The notes under the pieces were generated by a model. The model ran no database searches and had not been told where the DNA came from. It worked only from the letters and a program-made list of their open reading frames with translations. A stretch of 6,788 nt of DNA from contig JAFXMP010000044.1 in NCBI GenBank assembly GCA_017530275.1, positions 1 to 6,788 of the forward strand, in the 5' to 3' direction. The stretch is from Clostridia bacterium (lineage in GTDB: Bacteria > Bacillota_A > Clostridia > Christensenellales > Aristaeellaceae). Of the stretch, positions 1 to 6,603 are shown one piece after another. The number at the start of each line of letters is the position of its first letter. Position 1 is the first letter of the stretch. Position numbers and translations under genes: made by a program.

Positions 1-615
1 CCGACGCCGATCGTCATCACGCCTCCTCCGATCGTGACGCCGACGCCGCAGATCATCTATCGCAACGGCAGCGTCGTCTATGTGACGGTGACACCTGAAC
101 CGACGCCGACACCCGAACCGACGCCTGAAGCCACGGCCACACCGACACCGACACCCGAACCGACACCGACACCTGAACCGACACCGACACCTGAACCGAC
201 GCCGATCCCCGAACCTGAAGTGCCGACCACATCGGTATCGATCGTGAAGATCTGGGACGACGATAACAACGCCTACGGCATGCGTCCCGCGAATATCAGG
301 GTCACGCTCTCCAACGGCCAGACGTTCTACCTGAACAAAGGCAATAACTGGAGCGTCACGGTAAGCGATTTGCCGGCGGTGGATGCGTCCGGGCGGACGA
401 TCACCTACACCTGGAGTGAAGGAAGCGTGCCCGGCTACACGATGACGGAGAAGACGACCGTTGGCGGAACGACGATCATCACCAACAGGTATCGCCCGAT
501 CGTTGTGCCCGGCAAGTCCGGAACAAATGGTCCGGAGAATATCTACATCCCCGATAACGAGACGCCTTTGGGCATTGAAGTAGTCATCAACCACGTCGGC
601 GACTGCTTCGACTAA
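1..615 (+). CDS. CnaB-domain surface/secreted protein, C-terminal part (5' truncated)
   Basis: Only the last 204 residues are present. The frame is open from base 1, so the real start lies upstream; the GTG at 34 has no ribosome site and is not a credible start. From the N-terminal end there is a Pro/Thr-rich stalk (about residues 1-75, with EPTPTP repeats) and then one CnaB-type beta-sandwich (about 76-165) with the hallmarks VKIWDD, ITYTWSEG and TIITNRY. CnaB domains of Gram-positive adhesins and pilins are often locked by a Lys-Asn isopeptide bond promoted by an acidic residue. The matching positions all seem present: Lys83, Glu140 and Asn162 (fragment numbering). The tail (about 178-204) is hydrophilic to mildly hydrophobic and ends NHVGDCFD. 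It has no LPxTG motif, membrane anchor or terminal basic cluster, so sortase anchoring is not supported. Likely role: extracellular structural or adhesive protein; ligand unknown. The domain call is firm, the function is not. Confidence 0.85.
   Translation, partial: PTPIVITPPPIVTPTPQIIYRNGSVVYVTVTPEPTPTPEPTPEATATPTPTPEPTPTPEPTPTPEPTPIPEPEVPTTSVSIVKIWDDDNNAYGMRPANIRVTLSNGQTFYLNKGNNWSVTVSDLPAVDASGRTITYTWSEGSVPGYTMTEKTTVGGTTIITNRYRPIVVPGKSGTNGPENIYIPDNETPLGIEVVINHVGDCFD
97..210 (+). repeat. 18-base tandem repeat encoding the EPTPTP stalk
   Basis: Inside the CnaB-protein frame an 18-base unit coding for Glu-Pro-Thr-Pro-Thr-Pro occurs at 97-114 and then three times in a row at 157-174, 175-192 and 193-210. 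The 157 and 175 copies are identical at the base level, and the last copy reads EPTPIP. The stretch between (115-156) is a degenerate Pro/Thr/Ala version. Such Pro-Thr-Glu repeats usually act as extended linkers that lift a domain from the cell surface. Identical neighbouring copies mean the repeat number can change by slippage or recombination. Confidence 0.85.
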
Positions 616-629
616 GCACTGGCTACCCA

Positions 630-679
630 AGCCTCCTCTCCCTGAAAACCGCGTAAGCGGCAAGTAGGGGAGAGGGGCT
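630..679 (+). other. Stable hairpin with nested GTAA tetraloop stem
   Basis: Bases 630-633 and 635-642 pair with 668-679 to give 12 base pairs with one bulged T (634), mostly C-G. Inside it, CCGC (649-652) and GCGG (657-660) enclose a GTAA loop of the GNRA class. No T-run follows the 3' arm (the next bases are CCGGGACGATA), so it is not a classical intrinsic terminator. It lies 15 bases past the CnaB-gene stop and 15 bases before the ribosome site of the solute-binding protein gene. It could end or process the upstream transcript, stabilise the downstream mRNA, or be a copy of a dispersed palindromic repeat. The pairing is seen directly; the role is unknown. Confidence 0.6.
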
Positions 680-710
680 CCGGGACGATAAGAGAAAGGA
701 GATAGAGAAT

Positions 711-3245
711 ATGAAGAAGTACCTGTCCCTTCTGCTGGCGCTGGTGCTGTGCGTTACCTCTTTGGCAGGCACACTGTCTGCGGCGTTCGCGGAAGACGTG
801 GAAGAAGAATTCGCAGAAGAAGAGTTCGCGGAAGAAGCGTCCGCGGAAGAAGAAAAAGTATACACGCCTTTGCTGGATGCCGAAGAAAACCCTGTGCTGA
901 CGGATGACGGCTACCCCATCTATCTGGATGAACTCGGGAACCAGTATTACCTGGATGATGAAGGAAACTACATCCCCTACATCATCTATCCCGATGAGCT
1001 GCGGGTGGGCCATCCGACCATCACCAAGGGTGATTTCTTCACCGAGATGTTCGGCAACGATACGGCTGACATCGATGTGCGCGCCTTGATCCATGGCTAC
1101 AACCTGGTCAATTGGGACCAGAACCAGGGCGTGTATCTCATTGATGAGAGCGTCGTGGAAAGCGTTCTGATCGCGGAGGATGAGCTTGGAAACAAAACCT
1201 ACTTCCTCGCGCTGTATGACGACCTCTACTACAGCGACGGCACCCCCATCACAGCGTGGGATTACGCTTTCTCCCTGCTGCTGATGATGAGCCCGGAAAT
1301 TGAGGAAATCGGCGGCAAGATCTACCGCGCGGAGCACATTCTGGGCTATAAAGAGTACCTCACGGGCGAGCTGCCCTACCTGACCGGCGTCGGCGTGATC
1401 GACGACCATCAGCTTGCCATCACGCTGGATCATGAGTTCCTGCCTTACTTCTTTGAAACTGGCCTGCTGCTGTGCTGCCCGTACCCGATCAGCGTGATCG
1501 CGCCGGGCTGCAAGGTGTATGCGGGCGGCGCGTACGACATGGGCGACGGCTATGGCTACGGCATCTGGATCGGCAATGAAGATGAGACCATCGAAGAGCC
1601 GATCTACACGGCGGAGCTCCTCCGGAAAACGATCCTGGATCCCGATACCGGGTACAACAGCCATCCGGCCGTATCCAGCGGTCCCTATGTGCTGACGGAT
1701 TACGACTATGAAACCGCGCACTTTGTCATCAACGATTACTATAAGGGCGCCTGGATCTATAACACCCTGCCGGAGAATTTCCAGTTTGACGTGAAGGAGT
1801 TTGAAGGCACGGGCACGGGGACCCTTGTGCACAACAACCACAAAGGCCCGAACATCTATTCCGTCATGCGCTATAACGATGAAGGGGAAGAAAACCCCAT
1901 GTACCTGGTCAAGCCCATCATTGAAAAGATTTCTTTCTCTGTGGCGGACAACGATACCATGGCGGAGGATCTGGCCAGCGGGAAGTTCCACCTGGTGAAC
2001 AAGGTGGTGTACGGTCCGACCATCCTGCAGTGCCTGGGCAACTTTGAAGGAACGATCGAACCCGTGCCGGACCATGAAGTGAAGGAAAAGGAAGAGGAAG
2101 AGAAAGAAGAGGAAATCGATACTTCCACCATCCGGTTCCAGAACTATCCGCGCATCGGCCTGGCCTTCTTTACCTTCACCTATGACTGGCCGACGGTGCA
2201 CGAAATGGAAGTACGCCAGGCGATGGCGTGGTGCATGGACCGTGAACAGCTGACGCAGGATTACACCTCCGGCTTCGGCCAGGTCGTAAACGGCTATTAT
2301 GGCATGGAACAGTGGGAATACCTGATCTGCACGGGTCAGCTGGAATACCCTGTGAATTTCATGAATGATCCGGAGCATATCCCCACAGACGAAGAACTGG
2401 CGGAATGGTCCAAGTTCGCCTATATGTACGCCACGACCGACGAGGAATACGAAAAGATGCTCCTCGCGTGGGAAATGCTGAACCTGGACCATCTGACCAA
2501 CTATAACGTGTATGATCTGGATAATGATCCGGACAGGACGGATAAGGTTGGTATCCGGAAGGCAAACGCCCTGCTGGATTATGCCAAATGGACGCTGAAT
2601 CGCGACGGAGAGACCTACAGGCCCGGCGTGGACGACGTCCGCTGCAAGATGATCGACGGCGAATTGGTGGCGCTGGACCTGACCCTGCTGTATCCGCGGG
2701 GCAACCATATCGTGGATACGATCAATGAGAACTGGCTGGACAATCTGGCGCAGGTCGGCATCAAGGTGACGCTCGTGCCGGAGGACATGGAGCTGCTCCT
2801 CAAGCGCTACTACCGCGAGGAAGAACGCACTACGGACATGATCTACCTGGCCACCAACTTCCATGTGATCGTGGATCCGGCCATCACCTACAGCACCGAT
2901 CCGACGCCCACCCACCTGATCTGGAACAACACCTACAGTGATGACGAAGACCTGTGGTATCGCGCGGTGAGCATGCGGAAGACGGATCCGAGGGACGTAT
3001 ACACGTATGTCAGCAAGTGGATCTCCTTCCAGGAGCGGTACAACGAAGTGCTGCCCACGATCCCGCTCTACAGCAATATCTACTTCGATTTCTTCAACTC
3101 TCAGCTCCAGAATTACTGGATCACCGCGCATGTCACCTGGTCGCAGGCCATTCTTGAAGCCTACTTTGGCGAAGAACCGGAGGAGGCCGAAGAAGCGGAG
3201 GATGACGACTGGGCCGATGGCGATGAGATGATCTTTGACGAGTAA
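711..3245 (+). CDS. ABC transporter extracellular solute-binding protein, family 5 (Dpp/Opp-type)
   Basis: 844 residues, beginning at an ATG nine bases after AAAGGAG (695-701). Residues 1-27 form a signal peptide (MKKY, then a Leu-rich core, then AFA before ED). The Cys at 14 is not in a lipobox, so type I signal peptidase cleavage is more likely than lipoprotein anchoring. The family-5 fold shows in LYDDLYYSDGTPITAWDYAF (168-187), VRQAMAWCMDRE (501-512), a segment beginning ALLDYAKWTLNRDGE, and VGIKVTLVP in the C-terminal lobe. This family delivers oligopeptides, nickel or sugars to ABC permeases; no substrate can be assigned here. It is far longer than the usual 500-600 residues, owing partly to acidic additions: a Glu-rich N-terminus (28-48), a KE-rich insert (457-468) and a Glu/Asp-rich tail (about 821-844). 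No permease or ATPase gene adjoins it, and a terminator follows at once. Family assignment is confident. Confidence 0.88.
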   Translation: MKKYLSLLLALVLCVTSLAGTLSAAFAEDVEEEFAEEEFAEEASAEEEKVYTPLLDAEENPVLTDDGYPIYLDELGNQYYLDDEGNYIPYIIYPDELRVGHPTITKGDFFTEMFGNDTADIDVRALIHGYNLVNWDQNQGVYLIDESVVESVLIAEDELGNKTYFLALYDDLYYSDGTPITAWDYAFSLLLMMSPEIEEIGGKIYRAEHILGYKEYLTGELPYLTGVGVIDDHQLAITLDHEFLPYFFETGLLLCCPYPISVIAPGCKVYAGGAYDMGDGYGYGIWIGNEDETIEEPIYTAELLRKTILDPDTGYNSHPAVSSGPYVLTDYDYETAHFVINDYYKGAWIYNTLPENFQFDVKEFEGTGTGTLVHNNHKGPNIYSVMRYNDEGEENPMYLVKPIIEKISFSVADNDTMAEDLASGKFHLVNKVVYGPTILQCLGNFEGTIEPVPDHEVKEKEEEEKEEEIDTSTIRFQNYPRIGLAFFTFTYDWPTVHEMEVRQAMAWCMDREQLTQDYTSGFGQVVNGYYGMEQWEYLICTGQLEYPVNFMNDPEHIPTDEELAEWSKFAYMYATTDEEYEKMLLAWEMLNLDHLTNYNVYDLDNDPDRTDKVGIRKANALLDYAKWTLNRDGETYRPGVDDVRCKMIDGELVALDLTLLYPRGNHIVDTINENWLDNLAQVGIKVTLVPEDMELLLKRYYREEERTTDMIYLATNFHVIVDPAITYSTDPTPTHLIWNNTYSDDEDLWYRAVSMRKTDPRDVYTYVSKWISFQERYNEVLPTIPLYSNIYFDFFNSQLQNYWITAHVTWSQAILEAYFGEEPEEAEEAEDDDWADGDEMIFDE

Positions 3246-3256
3246 CCAAAAATAAC

Positions 3257-3299
3257 GGAAATTGCCCAGATGCCTGAAAAAGGCACCTGGGCGATTTTC
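3257..3299 (+). terminator. Intrinsic terminator of the solute-binding protein gene
   Basis: It begins 12 bases after the TAA at 3243-3245. GCCCAG (3264-3269) pairs with CTGGGC (3287-3292). After one A-C mismatch, TGCC (3271-3274) pairs with GGCA (3282-3285) around a 7-base A-rich loop (3275-3281). Bases 3257-3263 extend the stem against 3293-3299, including G-T wobbles, and TTTT at 3295-3298 supplies the T-run. The A-rich 5' flank and short T-run suggest it may work to some degree on both strands. It separates the solute-binding protein transcript from the uxu operon. Confidence 0.85.
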
Positions 3300-3312
3300 A
3301 TAAGCGGGTGTA

Positions 3313-3341
3313 TTGAAGATTGCGGGAAAATGTGTTACACT
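3313..3341 (+). promoter_or_regulatory. Sigma-A-like promoter for the uxuA-uxuB-uxaC operon
   Basis: TTGAAG (3313-3318) as a -35 box is followed by a 17-base spacer and TACACT (3336-3341) as a -10 box. A TG one base before the -10 box (3333-3334) makes it an extended -10 promoter. An overlapping alternative pairs TTGCGG (3320-3325) with TTATAA or TATAAA (3343-3349) at a 17-18 base spacing. Either would start transcription near 3348-3356, leaving a leader of about 150 bases before uxuA. Its place just after a terminator and before the operon supports the call; the exact start needs mapping. Confidence 0.6.
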
Positions 3342-3344
3342 TTT
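3328..3344 (+). promoter_or_regulatory. Operator-like palindrome over the -10 box
   Basis: The sequence AAATGTGTTACACTTTT is an interrupted palindrome centred on T3336. GTGT (3332-3335) mirrors ACAC (3337-3340) and AAA (3328-3330) mirrors TTT (3342-3344), with a single mismatched pair at 3331/3341. It covers the -10 region of the uxu promoter, where a bound repressor would block RNA polymerase. Hexuronate operons are commonly controlled by GntR- or LacI-family repressors, but no regulator gene is in the window and the site does not let me name the family. Confidence 0.45.
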
Positions 3345-3361
3345 ATAAAGAAGCAGAATGT

Positions 3362-3465
3362 GGACGGTGGATTGCTTCCGCGCGCGGGCTTGGCGTGGAT
3401 CGGCTTTTTCCCTGTCCGGGCTTCATGCTTCCAAGCGTTTTTCTGCATCCGCGCAAGCGCCGTCC
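3362..3465 (+). other. Structured 5' leader of the uxu operon
   Basis: No credible gene occupies the bases between promoter and uxuA, but they can fold. GGACGGT (3362-3368) pairs with GCCGTCC (3459-3465). Inside it, 3388-3400 pair with 3447-3458, giving 12 base pairs with one bulged G and one wobble. A small CCG/CGG stem (3378-3387) sits between, producing a three-way-junction-like shape. A competing pairing, CTTGG (3389-3393) with CCAAG (3431-3435), would break the inner stem. I recognise no known riboswitch class and see no T-run after a stem that would act as an attenuator. The pairing is direct observation; a regulatory role is inference. Confidence 0.35.
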
Positions 3466-3487
3466 ATATACGTCGCAAACCGACAGC

Positions 3488-3494
3488 AAAGGAG
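3488..3494 (+). promoter_or_regulatory. Ribosome binding site fixing the uxuA start
   Basis: AAAGGAG lies nine bases before the ATG at 3504. This decides the start: the same frame is open back to an ATG at 3270, but that codon is inside the terminator stem and upstream of the promoter, and the added 78 residues do not resemble any part of mannonate dehydratase. Confidence 0.85.
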
Positions 3495-3503
3495 AAGAAG
3501 CAT

Positions 3504-4595
3504 ATGAAAATGACCTTCCGTTGGTATGGCAGCCAGGCAGACCCGATCCCTCTGCGCTATGTGAAACAGATTCCCGGCATGACGGGCCTGATGGGGTTAT
3601 TGGACAAGCCCGCCGGGGTGGATTGGCCGGAGGACGAATTCAAAGCCCTCAAAAAAGAAGTGAACGAAGCCGGGCTGGAGATCGAAGTGATCGAGTCCGT
3701 CAACGTGCATGAGGATATCAAAACCGGGCTTGGCGAAAGGGACAAATATATCGAAAACTATATGTCCACCGTTCGCATGCTCGCGCGGAACGGCGTCAAG
3801 GTGATCGTATACAATTTTATGCCGGTGTTCGACTGGCTGCGCACCGATTTGGCCCGCGTGATCCCGGAGGACGGCAGCAACAGCCTGTATTTCGATGAAA
3901 AGGATCTGGGCGAAATGGGGCCGCTGGAGATCGTCCGCAAGACCGCCGAAGACAGCCAGGGCTTCACCCTGCCCGGCTGGGAGCCGGAGCGGCTTGCGCT
4001 CCTTGAAACAACGCTCAAACAGTACGAGGGCATGACGCCGGACGGCCTTCGCAAGAATTTCAAATACTTCCTGGACGCCGTGATCCCGGTGTGCGAGGAA
4101 GCGGGCGTCCGCATGGCGTGCCACCCGGACGATCCGGCCTGGCCCATTTTCGGCCTGCCGCGCATCACCCACAGCCAGGACGATTTTGATAAGATGGTGA
4201 AGCTGCACGACAGCCCCGCGAATACCCTGTGCCTGTGCACCGGTTCCCTGGGCAGCAATCCGGACAACGATATCCCCGCCATCATCCGCCATTTCGGCGA
4301 GATGGACCGCATCGGGGCTATGCATGTGCGGAATGTCAAATATCTGGGGCGCCACCATTTCCGCGAAGCGGCGCATCTAAGCTCCACCGGCGATCTGGAC
4401 CTGTACGAAATCATGCGCGCCGTCTACGACACCTGCCCGGATACCTATGTGCGGCCTGACCACGGACGCATGATCTGGGATGAAAAGGGACGCCCCGGCT
4501 ATGGGCTGTATGACCGTGCGCTGGGCGCCGCGTACCTGAACGGGCTGTGGGAAGCGATCGACAAAGAGGAGAAAAAACATGCTGGCACTAAATGA
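3504..4595 (+). CDS. uxuA: D-mannonate dehydratase
   Basis: 363 residues, close to the Gram-positive UxuA length. It dehydrates D-mannonate to 2-keto-3-deoxy-D-gluconate (EC 4.2.1.8) in the cytoplasm, the third step of glucuronate breakdown. Family signatures: [13 protein letters not shown] near the N-terminus, [16 protein letters not shown] (206-221), CLCTGSLGS (from 243), [10 protein letters not shown] (from 273) and [20 protein letters not shown] (319-338), then the typical [11 protein letters not shown] end. His207, Cys245, His274 and Asp319 fit the positions of the divalent-metal (Mn/Fe) ligands known for this TIM-barrel family; that match is by motif, not alignment. It is the first gene of the operon, behind its own promoter and long leader. 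Its last 17 bases overlap uxuB, implying translational coupling. The start is fixed by the ribosome site at 3488-3494. Nothing appears broken. Confidence 0.96.
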   Translation: MKMTFRWYGSQADPIPLRYVKQIPGMTGLMGLLDKPAGVDWPEDEFKALKKEVNEAGLEIEVIESVNVHEDIKTGLGERDKYIENYMSTVRMLARNGVKVIVYNFMPVFDWLRTDLARVIPEDGSNSLYFDEKDLGEMGPLEIVRKTAEDSQGFTLPGWEPERLALLETTLKQYEGMTPDGLRKNFKYFLDAVIPVCEEAGVRMACHPDDPAWPIFGLPRITHSQDDFDKMVKLHDSPANTLCLCTGSLGSNPDNDIPAIIRHFGEMDRIGAMHVRNVKYLGRHHFREAAHLSSTGDLDLYEIMRAVYDTCPDTYVRPDHGRMIWDEKGRPGYGLYDRALGAAYLNGLWEAIDKEEKKHAGTK

Positions 4596-6180
4596 AAAAG
4601 GGCTCCAAAACCGGGCGGAATGGGAAGCGAAGGGCTATGCCCTGCCGGGGTTTGACCGGGCAAAAATCATCACGAATACCGAAAAAACGCCCCGCTGGGT
4701 GCACTTTGGCGCGGGAAACATATTTCGCGCGTTCCAGTGCAGCGCGGTTCAAAACCTGCTGAACGCCGGCAAGATGGATACGGGCATCGTGGCGGTGGAG
4801 GGCTTTGACTACGAGATCGTGGAAAAGGGCTATCGCCCGAGCGACAATTATTCCCTGCTCGTGACCCTGAAAGCAGACGGAAGCGTGGGCAAGACGGTGG
4901 TTGGCAGCATCGCGGCCTCCTGCATCCTGGACAGCGAGAATGAGGAAGAATACAGCCGCCTCAAGGCAATTTTCCGCAATCCCTCCCTGCAGCTGGCGTC
5001 CTTCACCATCACGGAAAAGGGCTACAGCCTGGTGAACGGCAAAGGGGAGACCCTGCCCGCGGTGCAGGCGGACTTTGCCGGCGGCCCCCAAAATCCCCAA
5101 AGCTATATCGGCAAGGTGGCGTCGCTGCTCTTCGCGCGGTATCAGGCGGGCGGGCAGCCCATTGCCATGGTGAGCATGGACAACTGCTCCCACAATGGGG
5201 AAAAGCTGTACGCGGCGGTGAGCGCGTTCGCCAAGGCGTGGGGCGATCAGGGCTTTTTGAGCTACGTGAACGATGAAAAGAAGGTGTCCTTCCCCTGGAC
5301 GATGATCGACAAAATCACCCCGCGGCCCGACGCTTCCGTGGAAGCCATGCTCCGCGCGGATGGGCTGCAGGGCCTGGAGCCGGTGGTCACCAGCAAAAAA
5401 ACCTATATCGCGCCTTTCGTGAACGCGGAAGAAAGCGAGTATCTGGTGATCGAGGACCAGTTCCCCAACGGCCGTCCGCCGCTGGAGGACGCCGGCTTCA
5501 TCTTTACCGACCGCGACACCGTGAACAAGGTGGAACGCATGAAGGTGACCACCTGCCTGAATCCGCTGCATACGGCGCTGGCCGTGTACGGCTGTCTGCT
5601 GGGGTATCGGCGGATCTCGGAGGAGATGAAGGATCAGGAGCTGGTGAAGCTGATCCGCACGATCGGCTATGCGGAAGGCCTGCCCGTGGTGACCGATCCC
5701 GGCGTGATCGCCCCCAGGGAATTCATTGATACCGTGGTGAACGTGCGCCTGCCCAACCCCTTTATGCCGGATACCCCGCAGCGAATTGCCTGCGATACCA
5801 GCCAGAAGGTGCCCATCCGATTTGGCGAAACGATGAAGAGCTATGTGGCCGATCCCGCCCGCGACGCGTCCGCCCTGACGGCGATCCCGCTGGCGATTGC
5901 CGGCTGGCTTCGCTATCTGCTGGGCGTGGATGATAAGGGCGAAGCGATGGAGGTGAGCCCCGATCCCCTGGCGCCGCAATTGCAGGCCGCCTTGGCCGGG
6001 ATCACCCTGGGCGATCCGGAAAGCGAAAAGGGCAAGCTGGAAGCCATTTTGACCGACGAACGCTATTTCGGGATCAGCCTCAAGGACGCCGGACTGGACC
6101 GGAAGGTGACCGGATACTTTAAGGAAATGCTCAAAGGCCCCGGCGCGGTCCGCCAGACGCTCAAAAAGTATATGGCCTAA
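4579..6180 (+). CDS. uxuB: Fructuronate reductase (mannitol dehydrogenase family)
   Basis: 533 residues, starting at an ATG seven bases after AGAGGAG (4565-4571), inside the end of uxuA. It reduces D-fructuronate to D-mannonate with NADH (EC 1.1.1.57), supplying UxuA's substrate. Domains: an N-terminal Rossmann part with [13 protein letters not shown] (40-52; Gly44, Gly46, Arg50), then ITEKGY and [23 protein letters not shown], and the C-terminal helical catalytic domain with [15 protein letters not shown] (from 321). Lys322, Asn328 and His331 are the expected catalytic Lys/Asn/His of polyol dehydrogenases. [18 protein letters not shown] is a further conserved block. The related tagaturonate reductase UxaB and mannitol dehydrogenases share the fold, but the adjoining uxuA and uxaC favour fructuronate. 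The Lys-Asn spacing is one residue longer than in the classical enzymes, which I take as a subfamily trait. Confidence 0.92.
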   Translation: MLALNEKGLQNRAEWEAKGYALPGFDRAKIITNTEKTPRWVHFGAGNIFRAFQCSAVQNLLNAGKMDTGIVAVEGFDYEIVEKGYRPSDNYSLLVTLKADGSVGKTVVGSIAASCILDSENEEEYSRLKAIFRNPSLQLASFTITEKGYSLVNGKGETLPAVQADFAGGPQNPQSYIGKVASLLFARYQAGGQPIAMVSMDNCSHNGEKLYAAVSAFAKAWGDQGFLSYVNDEKKVSFPWTMIDKITPRPDASVEAMLRADGLQGLEPVVTSKKTYIAPFVNAEESEYLVIEDQFPNGRPPLEDAGFIFTDRDTVNKVERMKVTTCLNPLHTALAVYGCLLGYRRISEEMKDQELVKLIRTIGYAEGLPVVTDPGVIAPREFIDTVVNVRLPNPFMPDTPQRIACDTSQKVPIRFGETMKSYVADPARDASALTAIPLAIAGWLRYLLGVDDKGEAMEVSPDPLAPQLQAALAGITLGDPESEKGKLEAILTDERYFGISLKDAGLDRKVTGYFKEMLKGPGAVRQTLKKYMA

Positions 6181-6185
6181 AGGAG
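6179..6185 (+). promoter_or_regulatory. uxaC ribosome binding site overlapping the uxuB stop
   Basis: AAAGGAG begins with the last two bases of the uxuB TAA stop and lies eight bases before the uxaC ATG at 6194. Ribosomes ending uxuB therefore stop on the uxaC initiation site, which suggests coupled or reinitiated translation within one transcript. Confidence 0.8.
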
Positions 6186-6193
6186 AAGACAGA

Positions 6194-6603
6194 ATGAAAA
6201 CGTTTATGGATCAGGATTTCCTGCTCAATACCCAGGCCGCGAAAACGCTGTATCACGAGGCGGCGAAGGACTGCCCCATCATCGATTATCATTGCCACCT
6301 AAGCCCCCGGGAGATCTACGAGGACATCCGCTACGACAACATCACCCAGGTTTGGCTGGGCGGCGATCACTACAAGTGGCGGCTGATGCGGAGCGCGGGC
6401 GTGCCCGAAAAGTATGTGACCGGCGACGCGCCGGATTACGAGAAGTTCTTAAAATACGCGGAAGTGCTGGGCAAAGCCATCGGCAACCCGCTCTACCATT
6501 GGAGCCATTTGGAGCTGCGGCGCTTCTTCGGCTATGACGGCATCCTCAATAAAGACACCGCGCCTGAAGTCTGGAGGATCGCGAACGAAAAGCTGCACAG
6601 CAA
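6194..6603 (+). CDS. uxaC: Glucuronate isomerase, N-terminal part (truncated by a join)
   Basis: UxaC interconverts D-glucuronate and D-fructuronate (also galacturonate and tagaturonate; EC 5.3.1.12), the first step of the pathway completed by uxuB and uxuA. About 137 of the usual ~470 residues are present. The start MKTFMDQDFLL, the amidohydrolase-type metal motif DYHCHL (His33, His35), ITQVWLGGDHYKWRLMR (50-66) and AIGNPLYHWSHLELRRFFG (95-113) are all diagnostic. The match holds through APEVWRIANEKL (to about residue 134). The expected continuation, near Ser-x-Arg-Gly-Ile and then the TTDDP block, is missing. The frame stays open to the window end, but after residue 137 it becomes a Leu/Ser-rich peptide unlike UxaC. 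I therefore end the gene at the break. The identity is certain; whether the gene is really broken or only mis-joined is not. Confidence 0.93.

Noticed and set aside
97..210. CRISPR-like array
   Set aside because: The repeats are tandem, 18 bases, without spacers, and encode an in-frame EPTPTP linker.
78..269. Gly/Val/Ser repeat protein on the minus strand
   Set aside because: It is the reverse complement of the Pro/Thr/Glu stalk repeat; low complexity with no independent support.
741..752. Possible lipobox Cys at residue 14 of the solute-binding protein
   Set aside because: The Cys sits within the hydrophobic core, preceded by Val-Leu rather than a small residue at -1, and a good AFA cleavage site follows at 25-27.
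612..3131. 839-codon open frame on the minus strand opposite the solute-binding protein gene
   Set aside because: It lies antisense to a clear family-5 binding protein with signal peptide and ribosome site. Its peptide is Val/His/Ile/Gln-rich without recognisable domains, typical of the mirror of a GC-biased gene.
3270..3503. 78-residue N-terminal extension of UxuA from an upstream ATG
   Set aside because: The ATG lies within the terminator stem and upstream of the proposed promoter. There is a strong ribosome site at the internal ATG 3504, and UxuA proteins begin at the FRWYG region.
3597..4414. Two long minus-strand frames opposite uxuA
   Set aside because: The plus-strand frame carries all UxuA motifs. 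The antisense peptides show no domain, and they overlap each other in different frames.
4588..5979. 463-codon minus-strand frame opposite uxuB
   Set aside because: An antisense shadow of a well-conserved enzyme gene. Its His/Gly/Arg-rich peptide has no family features and no credible ribosome site was noted.
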